Made by a program: the position numbers and the translations under genes | Shown here: piece after piece, positions 52,459 to 64,000 of the stretch | Position numbering within the stretch: the stretch's first letter is position 1 | Layout: the number at the start of each line of letters is the position of its first letter | DNA from: CAZGRP01 sp964527995 | GTDB taxonomy: Bacteria; Zhuqueibacterota; Zhuqueibacteria; Oceanimicrobiales; CAZGRP01 | Length of the DNA: 64,000 nucleotides | Direction of reading: 5' to 3' | NCBI GenBank assembly: GCA_964527995.1 | Contig: CAZGRP010000001.1 | Location: 1-64,000 of the forward strand | The notes under the pieces: generated by a model | The model's database searches: none | What the model saw: the letters and a program-made list of their open reading frames with translations, nothing else | Told to the model about the DNA's origin: nothing

Positions 52459-53779
52459 GAATTTCCGCGTCAACTGCACTCTCCGCGTCGTGGCGTTGGC
52501 AGCCACGATCGCCCTCTTTGTCTACCTGCTCGATCGGACCGCCTTGTTCGCCACGACCTTGATCGTCGGGGGCCTCGTCCTCTATCAGGTCTATTCCCTC
52601 ATCGTCTATGTCGAGGGCACCAACCGCGACCTGGTGCGCTTCCTGCAGGCGGTGAAATACGCTGACTTCACGCAGACATTTTCCGGTGGTGGCCTCGGTT
52701 CCTCCTTCGATGAACTCAAAGCCGCGTTCAACGACGTTATCCGCGAGTTTCGCCAGGCCCGGACGGAGAAGGAGGAGCAGTATCGCTACCTGCAGACCGT
52801 GATGCAGCACGTCGGCATCGGCCTGATTTCGTTCCAGGCCAACGGCGAGGTGGACCTGATCAACAACGCGGCCAAACGGCTGCTGCGGGTGCCGGGCCTG
52901 AAACGGGTCCAGGACCTGGAGCCGTCCAGCAAGCCGCTGGCGGACACCCTCCTCCGGCTGCAGCCGGGGGAGAGGGCGCTCGTCAAGCTAGACCAGGACA
53001 ATGAGCTGCTGCAACTGGTCATCTACGCCAGGGAATTCAGGCTGCGCGGCAAGAGGTTCACTCTGGCCTCGATCCAGAACATCCACAGCGAGTTGGAAGA
53101 GAAGGAGATGGAAGCCTGGCAGAACCTGATCCGCGTCCTCACCCACGAGATCATGAACTCGGTGACGCCAATTGCCTCGCTGGCCTCGACCGTGAACGAC
53201 CTGCTCGCTGATCCGAAAGGGGATGGCCAGACGTTGGGCGACGTGCGTAGCGCTGTGCAGACCATCGTGCGGCGCAGCCAGGGGCTGCTTCACTTCGTCG
53301 ACGCCTATCGTAACCTGACCCGAATCCCAAAGCCGAACTTCCAGATCTTTCCCGTCACGGAGCTGTTCGACCGCGTGCAGCAGCTCATGCGCGGCCAGAT
53401 GGAGGCGAAGGGCATTCGCTTCCGGACGAGCGTCGACCCGGAGACGCTGGAGTTGACCGCCGATCCGGAGCTGATCGAACAGGTGTTGATCAATCTGCTG
53501 CTGAACGCCATTGAGGCGGTGGAGGAGAAGGTCGAGCGTCGCATCGATCTGGCGGCCCGCATGGACAATCGCGGTCGGGTGGTGATTCAGGTCGCCGACA
53601 ACGGCCCGGGCATCAGCGAAGAGGCGCTGAAGAAGATCTTCATTCCGTTCTTCACTACCAAGAAGGGAGGCTCCGGCATCGGGCTGAGTCTTTCGCGGCA
53701 GATCATGCGCCTGCACCACGGCACCATCGGCGTCCACTCCGAGCCGGATCAGCAGACGGTTTTCACGCTGCGGTTCTGA
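52448..53779 (+). CDS. Sensor histidine kinase (NtrB-like)
   Basis: A 443-residue membrane kinase. Two N-terminal membrane helices (LRVVALAATIALFVYLL and TTLIVGGLVLYQVYSLIVYV) are followed by a HAMP-like stretch and a PAS-like domain (GIGLISFQANGEVDLINNAA). The phospho-acceptor is His233 in VLTHEIMNSVTPI, and the ATPase domain shows N-box LINLLLNAIEAVEE, G1 VADNGPGIS and G2 GGSGIGLSLSRQI. The periplasmic loop between the two helices is almost absent, so it probably senses a membrane or cytoplasmic signal. It overlaps the regulator gene by 11 nt. Confidence 0.93.
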
Positions 53780-53847
53780 ACTGGCTCGCATGGCCAAAAG
53801 ATGGTAGGCCCTTTACTCTTCCGGCAGCACATCCACGGATTCCGCTG

Positions 53848-53876
53848 TTGCTTTTGCAACTTTAATTTCCTATAAT
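53848..53876 (+). promoter_or_regulatory. Promoter of the acyl-CoA carboxylase operon
   Basis: TTGCTT (53848-53853), 17-bp spacer and perfect TATAAT (53871-53876). The transcript would start near 53883, about 30 nt before the ATG at 53915. Confidence 0.6.
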
Positions 53877-53914
53877 GCGGGCGGCATGAATGACCTACCG
53901 GCATAGCGTGAACG

Positions 53915-55465
<1,551 letters not shown>

Positions 55466-55542
55466 ACCCGCGATGGGTCGGAGGTGAATGAGAAAAGCTG
55501 AAGGGTTGGTTTTGGCTATGGGGACGAATGGGAGGACGAGCC

Positions 55543-55896
55543 ATGTTGTATGAACAGGAGCAGGCAGGCGATGTCTGTATCTTTCGAGTGACGGTTCCCA
55601 GACTCGACAGCAGTGTCGCAGCGGAATACAAAACAGAGCTGCTGCGACTGGTCGAGCAGGAGCATCACCGGAAGATTCTGGTGGACCTCAAGACGGTTGA
55701 GTATGCGGACAGCTCGGGTCTGGGCGCTTTGCTGTTCGGCCTTCGCCAGGCCAGGGCGTTCGATGGCGTGCTCAAACTCGTCAACCTAAATCCGCGCGTC
55801 CTGAGCCTGATCCGAATCGCCAAACTCGACACCGTTCTCGAGGCATTCGACGACGAGACCGAAGCGATCGAGAGTTTCGCACTGGAAGAGGAATGA
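55543..55896 (+). CDS. STAS-domain protein within the carboxylase operon
   Basis: A 117-residue anti-sigma-antagonist-type STAS protein: VDLKTVEYADSSGLGALLFGL carries the phosphorylatable serine, and the C-terminal DDETEAIESFALEEE tail is acidic. The ATG at 55543 follows GGAGGACG; an earlier ATG at 55528 lies before that site. Its stop overlaps the biotin carboxylase start in an ATGA, so their expression is coupled. No partner kinase or phosphatase gene is nearby. It is the second STAS protein of the window (see 24828). Confidence 0.87.
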   Translation: MLYEQEQAGDVCIFRVTVPRLDSSVAAEYKTELLRLVEQEHHRKILVDLKTVEYADSSGLGALLFGLRQARAFDGVLKLVNLNPRVLSLIRIAKLDTVLEAFDDETEAIESFALEEE

Positions 55897-57398
55897 CACG
55901 GTTCTCAAAGATTCTGATTGCCAATCGCGGCGAGATTGCGGTGCGCATCATTCGCACCTGCCGCGACTTGGGGATTCGTACCGTTGCGGTGTACTCCGAG
56001 GTGGACCGGACAGCCCTGCACACTCGGCTCGCCGATGAGGCCTATGCCATCGGGCCGCCGCCAGCCGCCGCCAGCTATCTGGATCAGGAGAAGCTCATTG
56101 ATGTGGCGAGGCGATCCGGCGCCGAGGCCATCCATCCGGGCTACGGCTTCCTGGCAGAGAATCCGAGCTTCGCCGCCGCGGTCGAGGAGGCCGGCCTCAC
56201 CTTCATCGGTCCGCCGGCGTCAGCGATTTCACTCATGGGTGACAAGACGGCAGCTCGGAAGTCGATGCATGCAGCGGGCGTTCCCATTGTGCCCGGCCTC
56301 GAGCGGGCCCTGGAAGACGAGGCGGAGGCGCGAAGGGCGGCCGCCGAACTCGGCTATCCCGTGCTGCTGAAGGCAGCGGCAGGCGGCGGTGGCAAAGGGA
56401 TGCGCATCGTCTCCTCGGCCGACGAGATGCCGGCGTCTTTTCGGGCGGCCCGCTCGGAATCGGAATCGGCCTTCGGCGACGGCCGCATCTACCTGGAGAA
56501 GTACCTGGAAAGCCCGCGCCACATCGAGTTTCAGATCCTGGCCGACCGCCACGGCAACGTCGTCCATCTGGGAGAACGCGAGTGTTCGATCCAACGGCGG
56601 CACCAGAAGGTGATCGAGGAAGCGCCTTCGGTTTTGCTTGATGAGGCGATGCGCCGCGAAATGGGGCAGGCGGCCGTCCGGGCTGCCCAGGCCTGCGGCT
56701 ATGTCGGCGCCGGCACGATCGAGTTTATGGTGGACCGCAGCCGGCGCTTTTACTTCCTGGAGATGAATACCCGCCTGCAGGTGGAGCATCCGGTGACCGA
56801 AATGGTGACCGGGCTCGATCTGGTGGCCGAACAGATCCGCATTGCCGCAGGAGAACCGCTGGCGCTTCGCCAGGAGGAGATCCGCCTGCAGGGCCATGCC
56901 ATCGAGTGCCGCATCTACGCCGAGGACCCGAGCAACAACTTTCTGCCCTCTACCGGAGTCGTGCGCGAGCTACGCGGCCCGGGCGGGCCCGGCATCCGTG
57001 AGGACTGCGGCATCTTCGCTGGCGGCGAGGTGAGCGTCTATTACGACCCACTGATTTCCAAGCTGATCGCCTGGGGGCCGGATCGTACCACGGCGATCCA
57101 GAGGATGCGCCGTGCCCTGAGGGAGTACCGCCTGGCAGGTGTGTCGACGACGCTCCCCTTTTGCCTCTGGGTGATGGAGCATCCGCGCTTTGTCTCGGGC
57201 GACTTTGACACGCACTTTGTGCAGGATTCCTTCCGGCCCCAGGCTGTGGCCGATGTCGGCGAGTCGGAGGTCGTAGCGGTGGCTGCGGTTTTGTATGAAG
57301 CGCTTTTCAAGCCACGCCCCTCTGCGGTAACGGCTGCACCGGATGGCGCAGTGAGTCAGTGGAAACTCGTCGGTAGACGTATCGTGCTCGAATCGTAA
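55893..57398 (+). CDS. accC: Biotin carboxylase subunit
   Basis: A 501-residue ATP-grasp biotin carboxylase: FSKILIANRGEIAVRIIRTC start, GYGFLAENPSFA, ATP loop KAAAGGGGKGMRIV, the catalytic block EMNTRLQVEHPVTEM and HAIECRIYAEDP. It carboxylates biotin on a carrier protein using ATP and bicarbonate. A biotinyl (BCCP) domain is absent; after the C-terminal lid there are only ~50 poorly conserved residues. It therefore works as a separate subunit with the carboxyltransferase encoded two genes upstream. Coupled to the STAS gene by an ATGA overlap. Confidence 0.95.
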   Translation: MTRFSKILIANRGEIAVRIIRTCRDLGIRTVAVYSEVDRTALHTRLADEAYAIGPPPAAASYLDQEKLIDVARRSGAEAIHPGYGFLAENPSFAAAVEEAGLTFIGPPASAISLMGDKTAARKSMHAAGVPIVPGLERALEDEAEARRAAAELGYPVLLKAAAGGGGKGMRIVSSADEMPASFRAARSESESAFGDGRIYLEKYLESPRHIEFQILADRHGNVVHLGERECSIQRRHQKVIEEAPSVLLDEAMRREMGQAAVRAAQACGYVGAGTIEFMVDRSRRFYFLEMNTRLQVEHPVTEMVTGLDLVAEQIRIAAGEPLALRQEEIRLQGHAIECRIYAEDPSNNFLPSTGVVRELRGPGGPGIREDCGIFAGGEVSVYYDPLISKLIAWGPDRTTAIQRMRRALREYRLAGVSTTLPFCLWVMEHPRFVSGDFDTHFVQDSFRPQAVADVGESEVVAVAAVLYEALFKPRPSAVTAAPDGAVSQWKLVGRRIVLES

Positions 57399-57522
57399 GG
57401 CTGCCGAATCCACCCGGAGGAGTTGCGCGTCGTCGATCTGTGTAGCACGCAGCAGCCGCCACGCCAGCCCGTACAGGCCGCCAGCACCGAATTCGAGCCT
57501 CATACGGCGTCCTTGAAAGGGC

Positions 57523-57551
57523 TTGCAAATGCGGCGCAAATTTGGTAAATT
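57523..57551 (+). promoter_or_regulatory. Promoter giving a nearly leaderless glycosyltransferase mRNA
   Basis: TTGCAA (57523-57528), 17-bp spacer, TAAATT (57546-57551). Transcription should begin at about 57558, the first base of the GTG start codon of the next gene. No Shine-Dalgarno is seen in front of that GTG. Confidence 0.5.
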
Positions 57552-57557
57552 CGCTGC

Positions 57558-58631
57558 GTGGATGGCACTGAAAAAATACTAATTATCAAGCTTCGCGCCA
57601 TCGGCGATGTGGTTCTCTCCACTGCCGTCATTCCCAACCTGCGGCGCGCCTACCCCCATAGCCAAATCGACTTCTTAACCGAACGCCCTTGCGCAGGCGC
57701 CGTGCTGGGTTTGCCGGATATCCACGAAGTGTTCATTTTGGATCGACGGCGGATCCAGTCGCTGCCATGGCGCCGGGCCGCTGCAGCCCATTTTCACTTT
57801 CTCCGTCGTCTGCGGCAGGCCCACTATGACCTCGTTTTCGACCTATTTGGAAATCCACGCAGCGCTCTCTTGACGCTGGTTTCCGGTGCCCGGAGGCGGG
57901 TGGGCTACGATTTCCGCTTGCGCAAGTGGGCCTACACGGTAGTGGCTGAAAACCGCGGCGATCGGGTTCATGAAGTCGACTTCAATCTCGACGCCCTGAC
58001 GGCGGCTGGCATTCCTGTGATTGACCGCCGGCCCTGCTTCCCTGTCGGCGCCGAAGCCCGGCGGTTTGCAGCTGATTTTTTCGGGTCGATGGCGACGGAG
58101 GAGCATGGCCCCCTGGTTGCCCTCAACCCGGCTGGGGGCTGGTGGACCAAGCGCTGGCCGCTGCAGAAGTTTGCGGCCCTGGGTGATCGACTGGCTGAGG
58201 CGTTTGGAGCTCGCATCCTGGTCCTGTGGGGACCAGGGGAGCGTCAGGATGCCCGTCATGTGGCATCTCGCATGGCGCAGCGGCCAATCCTGCCGCCGGC
58301 GACAAGCCTGAAGCAACTTGCGGCCTTGCTGGAGAGGTGCGATCTGGTCGTCAGCAATGACAGCGGTCCCATGCACATCGCTGCCGCGGTGGGCACGCCG
58401 ACCGTGGGGATCTTCGGGCCGACCGTGCCGGCCTTGCAGGGGCCGTTCGGCCGGGGCCACGCCGTGGTCACGAAAAAGGGGTTGCCGTGCCTTGGCTGCA
58501 ACGGGCTGACATGCCGGATCGGCTCTCATGACTGCATGCAGAAATTGTCTGTTGATGAGGTCTTCGAGGTCGCTGTATCCGTCTTGAACCCGTGTCGTCG
58601 CGCTCTCCTTCGCATGAGGCTGGAGGTGTAA
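57558..58631 (+). CDS. Glycosyltransferase family 9 (heptosyltransferase-like)
   Basis: A 357-residue GT9 enzyme, the class that adds heptose to the lipopolysaccharide core. It shows the family start KILIIKLRAIGDVVLSTAVI, the acceptor-side first domain, VALNPAGGWWTKRWP, the nucleotide-sugar site LVVSNDSGPMHIAAAVGTPTVGIFGPT, and late cysteines (LPCLGCNGLTC). The GTG at 57558 starts the conserved sequence at residue ~6, so a later start would cut into the fold. The next glycosyltransferase begins 2 nt after its stop. Acts at the inner face of the inner membrane. Confidence 0.9.
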   Translation: MDGTEKILIIKLRAIGDVVLSTAVIPNLRRAYPHSQIDFLTERPCAGAVLGLPDIHEVFILDRRRIQSLPWRRAAAAHFHFLRRLRQAHYDLVFDLFGNPRSALLTLVSGARRRVGYDFRLRKWAYTVVAENRGDRVHEVDFNLDALTAAGIPVIDRRPCFPVGAEARRFAADFFGSMATEEHGPLVALNPAGGWWTKRWPLQKFAALGDRLAEAFGARILVLWGPGERQDARHVASRMAQRPILPPATSLKQLAALLERCDLVVSNDSGPMHIAAAVGTPTVGIFGPTVPALQGPFGRGHAVVTKKGLPCLGCNGLTCRIGSHDCMQKLSVDEVFEVAVSVLNPCRRALLRMRLEV

Positions 58632-58633
58632 CG

Positions 58634-59455
58634 ATGCCCAAGCTCTCGGTCACCATCATTGCTCTGAACGAGGAGAGCGACATTGGCGGCTGCCTGGAAA
58701 GCGTGACCTGGGCGGACGAAGTGCTGGTGGTCGATGCCTACAGCGGCGACAGCACGGTGGAGATCAGCCGGGAGTACGGCGCTCGCGTCATCCAGAGACA
58801 GTGGCAGGGGTTTGCATCTCAAAAGCAGTTTGCCCTCGATCAGGCCCGCCATCCGTGGGTGCTCAGCCTGGACGCGGACGAGCGGGTTACCCCGGAGTTG
58901 CGGGACGAGATCCAAGCTTTGCTGGCATCGGAACCGCCGCACGACGGCTACTACATCCCGCGGCGATCGTATTTCTTGGGGAAGTGGCTGAGACACGGCG
59001 GCTGGTACCCCGGCTACCAGCTTCGCCTCTTCCGCCGCGACCGTACCCGGCTCAGCGACGCTCTGGTGCACGAGGGCTTCCTGGTCGATGGCTCGCTGGG
59101 TCGACTCAGGAATGACCTGATTCATCTCACGCACCCGACTTTGGAGGAGAGTTTCTCCAAACTGAACTCCTACTCCACCCTGCAGGCACTCGGCAGGTTC
59201 AGGGGTCGCCGGGTGCGCTGGTATGACCTGGTGATTCATCCGTTTTGGGCATTCTGGCTGCGCTTTGTGGTACGCCTTGGTTTCCTGGATGGCATTCACG
59301 GGTTTCTCATGGCACTGGTGGCTGGGATGGTGAAGGCCGCTGTGTACATGAAGACGTGGGAGCTGCAGCATCAGCACCGGACAAACGGCGCTGCGGTCAG
59401 CGACTTCCAGGTAGAGGATCTCAGTATGCAGCCGGAAGAGACCGTGGAGAAATAA
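58634..59455 (+). CDS. Glycosyltransferase family 2 (WaaE/KdtX-like)
   Basis: A 273-residue GT2 enzyme resembling LPS core beta-1,4-glucosyltransferases. Visible motifs are SVTIIALNEESDIGGCLESV, the DAYSGDST metal/nucleotide region, SLDADERVTPEL with its DxD-like acidic pair and the late LVHEGFLVDGSLGRL block, followed by a C-terminal membrane-associated helix region (HPFWAFWLRFVVRLGFLDG). The ATG at 58634 has GGAGGTG 6 nt upstream. It is in the same operon as the GT9 genes on either side. Confidence 0.88.
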   Translation: MPKLSVTIIALNEESDIGGCLESVTWADEVLVVDAYSGDSTVEISREYGARVIQRQWQGFASQKQFALDQARHPWVLSLDADERVTPELRDEIQALLASEPPHDGYYIPRRSYFLGKWLRHGGWYPGYQLRLFRRDRTRLSDALVHEGFLVDGSLGRLRNDLIHLTHPTLEESFSKLNSYSTLQALGRFRGRRVRWYDLVIHPFWAFWLRFVVRLGFLDGIHGFLMALVAGMVKAAVYMKTWELQHQHRTNGAAVSDFQVEDLSMQPEETVEK

Positions 59456-59548
59456 GGCTGTTGACAGGGCTCGCCGGCTGCCGCATTCGATCTTTGCATG
59501 TTCGGCGCCTGGTTGGCGATCTCTGCGGTTTTTGAAAACTTCTTCTGA

Positions 59549-60733
59549 ATGACAACGGCGTCAAACTTCTGCGCAGACTCTGATTTGAAAGCACCTGACT
59601 GCAAAAACTTCACCGGATACAAACCGTGTGCGCCGGGGAAGGTGTGTGAGCCCGATTGTGACGAGAACCCGATCGGCACGAAAATCCTGATCATCAAGCT
59701 GGGTGCACTTGGCGATGTGTTGATGACGACATCGCTGCTTCCGGCCTTGAAGCGGAAGTATCCGGTCAGCAGCATCCATTGGCTCACCCGGCTGCCGGCG
59801 ATGCCGCTGCTCGAGAACAATCCGTACCTCGATGCAGTTTATCCTTGGGACGATGAGAGCCGGATGATCCTGCGGAACATGCGCTTCGACCTGGCACTTA
59901 ATGCCGACAAGAGTCGCGCCGCAGGTGCTTTCATGTCGGAGCTGAAGGCGGAACGCAAGCTCGGCTTCGGCATCAACGAGAACGGCGCCATTGTTCCCCT
60001 AAATGCGGCGGCCGGCTATCTCTACCGGCTCGGTCTGGACGATGAGCTGAAGTTCCGTCTGAACCAAAAGTCCGGGCCGCAGATGCTGGCCGAGGCCTTT
60101 GAGGTGCCGTACCAGCGCGACCCTTACGTTTTGCGTCTGAGCGACGAGGAGTTGGCGCTCAGCCGCCGCTACCGCGAGGAGTGGCGCCTCGACGACGCGG
60201 ATTTCGTGGTCGGCTTCAACACCGGCTGCGCCGATCTGTACCCGCTGAAGAAGCTGTCGGTCGAGCAGCACGTGGCCGCCATCGGGCGCCTGATCGAGCG
60301 GCTGCCGGGGGTGAGGGTGCTTCTTCTGGGTGGCCGCGAGGACACGGAGCGAAATCGGCGCATCGCGGCGGCTGTGGGGGAGCGCGCGATCGCCACACCG
60401 ACGACGCTCGGATTGCGAAAGGGCATCTGTTTTGTTTACCTGTGCGACGTCGTCGTCAGCGGCGACACCCTGGGGATGCACATCGCCATCGCCCTGGGCA
60501 AATATGTGATTGCCTGGTTCGGCCTGACGTGCGCCCAGGAAATCGATCTCTATGATCGCGGTATCAAGATCGTGCGAGACCTGCCTTGCTCGCCCTGCTG
60601 GAAACAGGTGTGCGACATGCCCTACGGCCCGATTTGCGTGACCGAGTTCGACCTAGATGAGATCGTGGAGGCAGTGGCTGGATACGCGGCAAAGCGTTCC
60701 GCCGTGCCGATGATGCCTGAGGCGGTGAAGTGA
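59549..60733 (+). CDS. GT9 heptosyltransferase-like enzyme with Cys-rich N-terminus
   Basis: A 394-residue second GT9 enzyme. Before the usual KILIIKLGALGDVLMTTSLL there is a ~40-residue extension with five cysteines, four of them grouped (DCKNFTGYKPCAPGKVCEPDC minus one residue at the end), typical of a metal-binding knuckle and known from GT9 proteins of some FCB and Aquificae bacteria. The nucleotide-sugar half has VVGFNTGCADLYPLKK, VVVSGDTLGMHIAIALGKYV and a final CSPCWKQVCDMPYGPICVTE. Its stop overlaps the meaB GTG. Confidence 0.87.
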   Translation: MTTASNFCADSDLKAPDCKNFTGYKPCAPGKVCEPDCDENPIGTKILIIKLGALGDVLMTTSLLPALKRKYPVSSIHWLTRLPAMPLLENNPYLDAVYPWDDESRMILRNMRFDLALNADKSRAAGAFMSELKAERKLGFGINENGAIVPLNAAAGYLYRLGLDDELKFRLNQKSGPQMLAEAFEVPYQRDPYVLRLSDEELALSRRYREEWRLDDADFVVGFNTGCADLYPLKKLSVEQHVAAIGRLIERLPGVRVLLLGGREDTERNRRIAAAVGERAIATPTTLGLRKGICFVYLCDVVVSGDTLGMHIAIALGKYVIAWFGLTCAQEIDLYDRGIKIVRDLPCSPCWKQVCDMPYGPICVTEFDLDEIVEAVAGYAAKRSAVPMMPEAVK

Positions 60734-61704
60734 AATCAAGCAAAACACCAACGAACCATCTTTATGAAGGGATCATCTCCGGCGACCGTCGCGCCCTCGC
60801 GCGTGCTCTTTCGATCGTCGAGGACGACGAGCCGCAGGCCGCGGAGCTACTCGACCGCCTTTTCGGCAGGACGGGCCATGCCCACCGAATCGGCGTCACC
60901 GGGCCGCCAGGGGCAGGCAAGAGTACGCTGGCGGATCGCCTCGCCCAGGCCTATCGGGCCGAGGGCAAGAGCGTCGGCATCATCGCCGTCGATCCCACCA
61001 GTCCGTTCACGGGCGGAGCGCTCCTGGGCGACCGGGTAAGGATGAACACCGTCGCTCTGGACGAAGGCGTCTTCATCCGCAGCATGGCCAGCCGCGGCAG
61101 TCTCGGTGGCCTGGCGCGGCGGGCGCAGGAGGCCGCCGATGTCATGGATGCGGCCGGCAAGGACGTCGTCATCCTCGAGACCGTCGGTGTCGGTCAGTCC
61201 GAGCTCGATATCGCCGAAGCCGCCGATACCACGCTGGTGGTGCTGGTGCCCGAATCGGGGGATTCGGTGCAGGCGATGAAGGCCGGGCTGATGGAGATCG
61301 CCGACATTTTCGTTCTCAACAAGGCAGATCGAGAGGGGGCCAACAGGGCGGCGGATACCTTGAAAGCGATGCTGCACATGAGGGAGGCACGCGGTTGGAC
61401 GCCCCCCGTCTTGTTGACCATCGCCAGCAAGGGCGAAGGCGTCGAGGAGCTGCTGCGAAGCATCGCCAGCCATCTGCAGTTTCTCAAGGAATCCGGGATG
61501 CTCGAAAAGAAGCGCAAGGAGCGATTGACACGCAAAGTGGAGAACATCGTCCTGGATCGGTTGCGAAGTGAGTTTTGGGATAAACAAGCGAAAGAAGTCT
61601 TGATGGCGACGATCCAGGATAAACCAAACAGCTCGGTTTCGCCGTATCAGCTCGCGGAGCGTTTGCTCGAGGATTTCCGCAAGCGCCATCGCAGCGAACC
61701 GTAG
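60730..61704 (+). CDS. meaB: Methylmalonyl-CoA mutase-associated GTPase MeaB
   Basis: A 324-residue G3E-family GTPase that guards cobalamin loading of methylmalonyl-CoA mutase and helps replace damaged cofactor. P-loop GVTGPPGAGKSTL, Walker B-like VDPTSPFTGGALLGDRVRM, FIRSMASRGSLGGLA, ETVGVGQSELD and the guanine motif NKAD are intact. The GTG at 60730 overlaps the preceding glycosyltransferase stop (GTGA). The mutase large subunit begins 31 nt later, matching the role. Confidence 0.95.
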   Translation: MKSSKTPTNHLYEGIISGDRRALARALSIVEDDEPQAAELLDRLFGRTGHAHRIGVTGPPGAGKSTLADRLAQAYRAEGKSVGIIAVDPTSPFTGGALLGDRVRMNTVALDEGVFIRSMASRGSLGGLARRAQEAADVMDAAGKDVVILETVGVGQSELDIAEAADTTLVVLVPESGDSVQAMKAGLMEIADIFVLNKADREGANRAADTLKAMLHMREARGWTPPVLLTIASKGEGVEELLRSIASHLQFLKESGMLEKKRKERLTRKVENIVLDRLRSEFWDKQAKEVLMATIQDKPNSSVSPYQLAERLLEDFRKRHRSEP

Positions 61705-61735
61705 GGGCCATCCTTTCAAGCGAAGAGGTGCGACC

Positions 61736-63397
<1,662 letters not shown>

Positions 63398-63442
63398 GTG
63401 AGGTCTTTCGGGTCAAGAACACTTTCTGTTGGGAATTCGGCC

Positions 63443-63865
63443 ATGGAAAAGAAAATTCGAGTGCTTGTTGCCAAGCCCGGTCTGGACGGCCACGACCGCG
63501 GCGCCAAGGTGATTGCCAGTGCCCTTCGCGATGCTGGATTTGAGGTGATCTATACGGGTCTGCACCAGACCCCGGAGGCCATCGTCGAGGCGGCACTGCA
63601 GGAGGATGTCGACGTCATCGGCCTCAGCATCCTGTCCGGGGCGCACATGACGGTGTTTCCGAAGGTGAAGCAGCTCATGGAGGCAAAAGGACTGCACGAC
63701 GTTCTCTTGCTCGGTGGGGGGACGATCCCGCCGGAAGATCAGCGAAAGTTGGAAAAAATGGGCGTGGGCGCAGTCTTCGGACCGGGCACCTCCGTGGCGA
63801 AGATCGTAGAGTTCATCCGCAACTGGGTGGCCGAGCGCCAAAAAGCGGGGTTGCAGGAAGAATAG
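63443..63865 (+). CDS. Methylmalonyl-CoA mutase, cobalamin-binding subunit
   Basis: A 140-residue B12-binding domain with the DxHxxG motif (GLDGHDRGAK) that supplies the lower axial His to cobalt, and later SILSGAHM and LLGGGTIP blocks. It pairs with the catalytic subunit encoded 45 nt upstream. The ATG at 63443 has GTTGGGA upstream; the frame is open slightly further but without conservation. Confidence 0.95.
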   Translation: MEKKIRVLVAKPGLDGHDRGAKVIASALRDAGFEVIYTGLHQTPEAIVEAALQEDVDVIGLSILSGAHMTVFPKVKQLMEAKGLHDVLLLGGGTIPPEDQRKLEKMGVGAVFGPGTSVAKIVEFIRNWVAERQKAGLQEE

Positions 63866-63868
63866 GGG

Positions 63869-63897
63869 TTGACATCACCCAGGGTTTTCTGTATATT
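63869..63897 (+). promoter_or_regulatory. Near-consensus sigma-70 promoter
   Basis: TTGACA (63869-63874), 17-bp spacer, TATATT (63892-63897). It drives the gene that starts at 63932 after a short leader with an AAGGA ribosome site. Confidence 0.75.
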
Positions 63898-63931
63898 TCT
63901 GCGTCAGAATGAAAGGCCAGTCGAAGGAAAC

Positions 63932-64000
63932 ATGAATCGCAATTCGATCGACATTCATAACCTGTCGCTTCTGAGCATGAACCACATGGCGTGTATGTGT
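63932..64000 (+). CDS. Start of an unidentified gene, cut by the window end
   Basis: An ATG at 63932 with GAAGGAAA upstream opens a frame that runs off the window. The 23 visible residues begin MNRNSIDIHNLSLL and end SMNHMACMC, with four Met and two Cys. Too short to identify; it could be a short peptide or the N-terminus of a metal- or sulfur-related protein. Confidence 0.5.
   Translation, partial: MNRNSIDIHNLSLLSMNHMACMC

Overview
The window is about 64 kb of GC-rich, densely coded bacterial DNA with no rRNA, tRNA, CRISPR array, prophage or intact transposon that I can see. Lipopolysaccharide-type glycosyltransferases, SecDF, a MacAB-like exporter and two secreted proteins with a 'YPNP..' C-terminal sorting/FlgD-like domain point to a Gram-negative cell with an outer membrane and a type IX-like export route. 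With the tricorn-type protease and the gingipain-like C25 peptidase, the best guess is an uncultured member of the Fibrobacteres-Chlorobi-Bacteroidetes group (KSB1/Zixibacteria/Calditrichaeota-like). This is inference from gene content, not a phylogenetic result.

Layout. 0-11 kb: thiol peroxidase, a short-chain dehydrogenase, an acyltransferase, an exported tricorn-like protease, an FG-GAP repeat protein, an NmrA-like reductase and an AidB-like acyl-CoA dehydrogenase. 11-20 kb: kynureninase-like enzyme, five-heme lipoprotein, RecB/Cas4-like Fe-S nuclease, an exported methyltransferase, then a tightly coupled zinc-ribbon / radical SAM / SbcD-like nuclease / DUF3810 set, a tiny helical protein and a nitrilase-family amidase. 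20-27.4 kb: glutamate dehydrogenase, secD-secF, a STAS protein, purA and small proteins. 27.4-38.3 kb: secretion region with a PorU/gingipain-like C25 peptidase and, tail to tail, a 1775-residue Ig-like surface protein, plus a CsgG/TolB-like lipid-anchored or exported protein. 38.8-42 kb: an envelope-lipid operon (flippase-like, START-like, PAP2, SpoIIM-like) behind a strong promoter, a leader ORF and an internal terminator.

42.2-45.0 kb holds the most unusual locus. A HemX/CcsA-like membrane protein is followed by a regulator whose N-terminal ~340 residues are a catalytically dead glutamyl-tRNA reductase (HemA) and whose C-terminal half is a complete sigma-54 activator (AAA+ with GAFTGA, plus Fis-type HTH). 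The gene sits where hemA sits in a hemX-hemA operon, so an enzyme appears to have become the sensor domain of a transcription factor.

45.1-53.8 kb: an AT-richer MacAB-like exporter (permease, ATPase, adaptor) transcribed away from a GC-rich NtrC-type response regulator and histidine kinase. A good -24/-12 promoter candidate lies in front of the exporter. 53.9-63.9 kb: propionyl-CoA to succinyl-CoA conversion (carboxyltransferase, biotin carboxylase, MeaB, both methylmalonyl-CoA mutase subunits). A STAS protein is inserted between the two carboxylase genes, and three LPS-core-type glycosyltransferases sit between the carboxylase and mutase genes. The window ends just inside a new gene with its own strong promoter.

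Several promoters share one look: TTGAC(A/T) or TTGCxx, exactly 17 bp, then TATATT, TATAAT or TAAATT.
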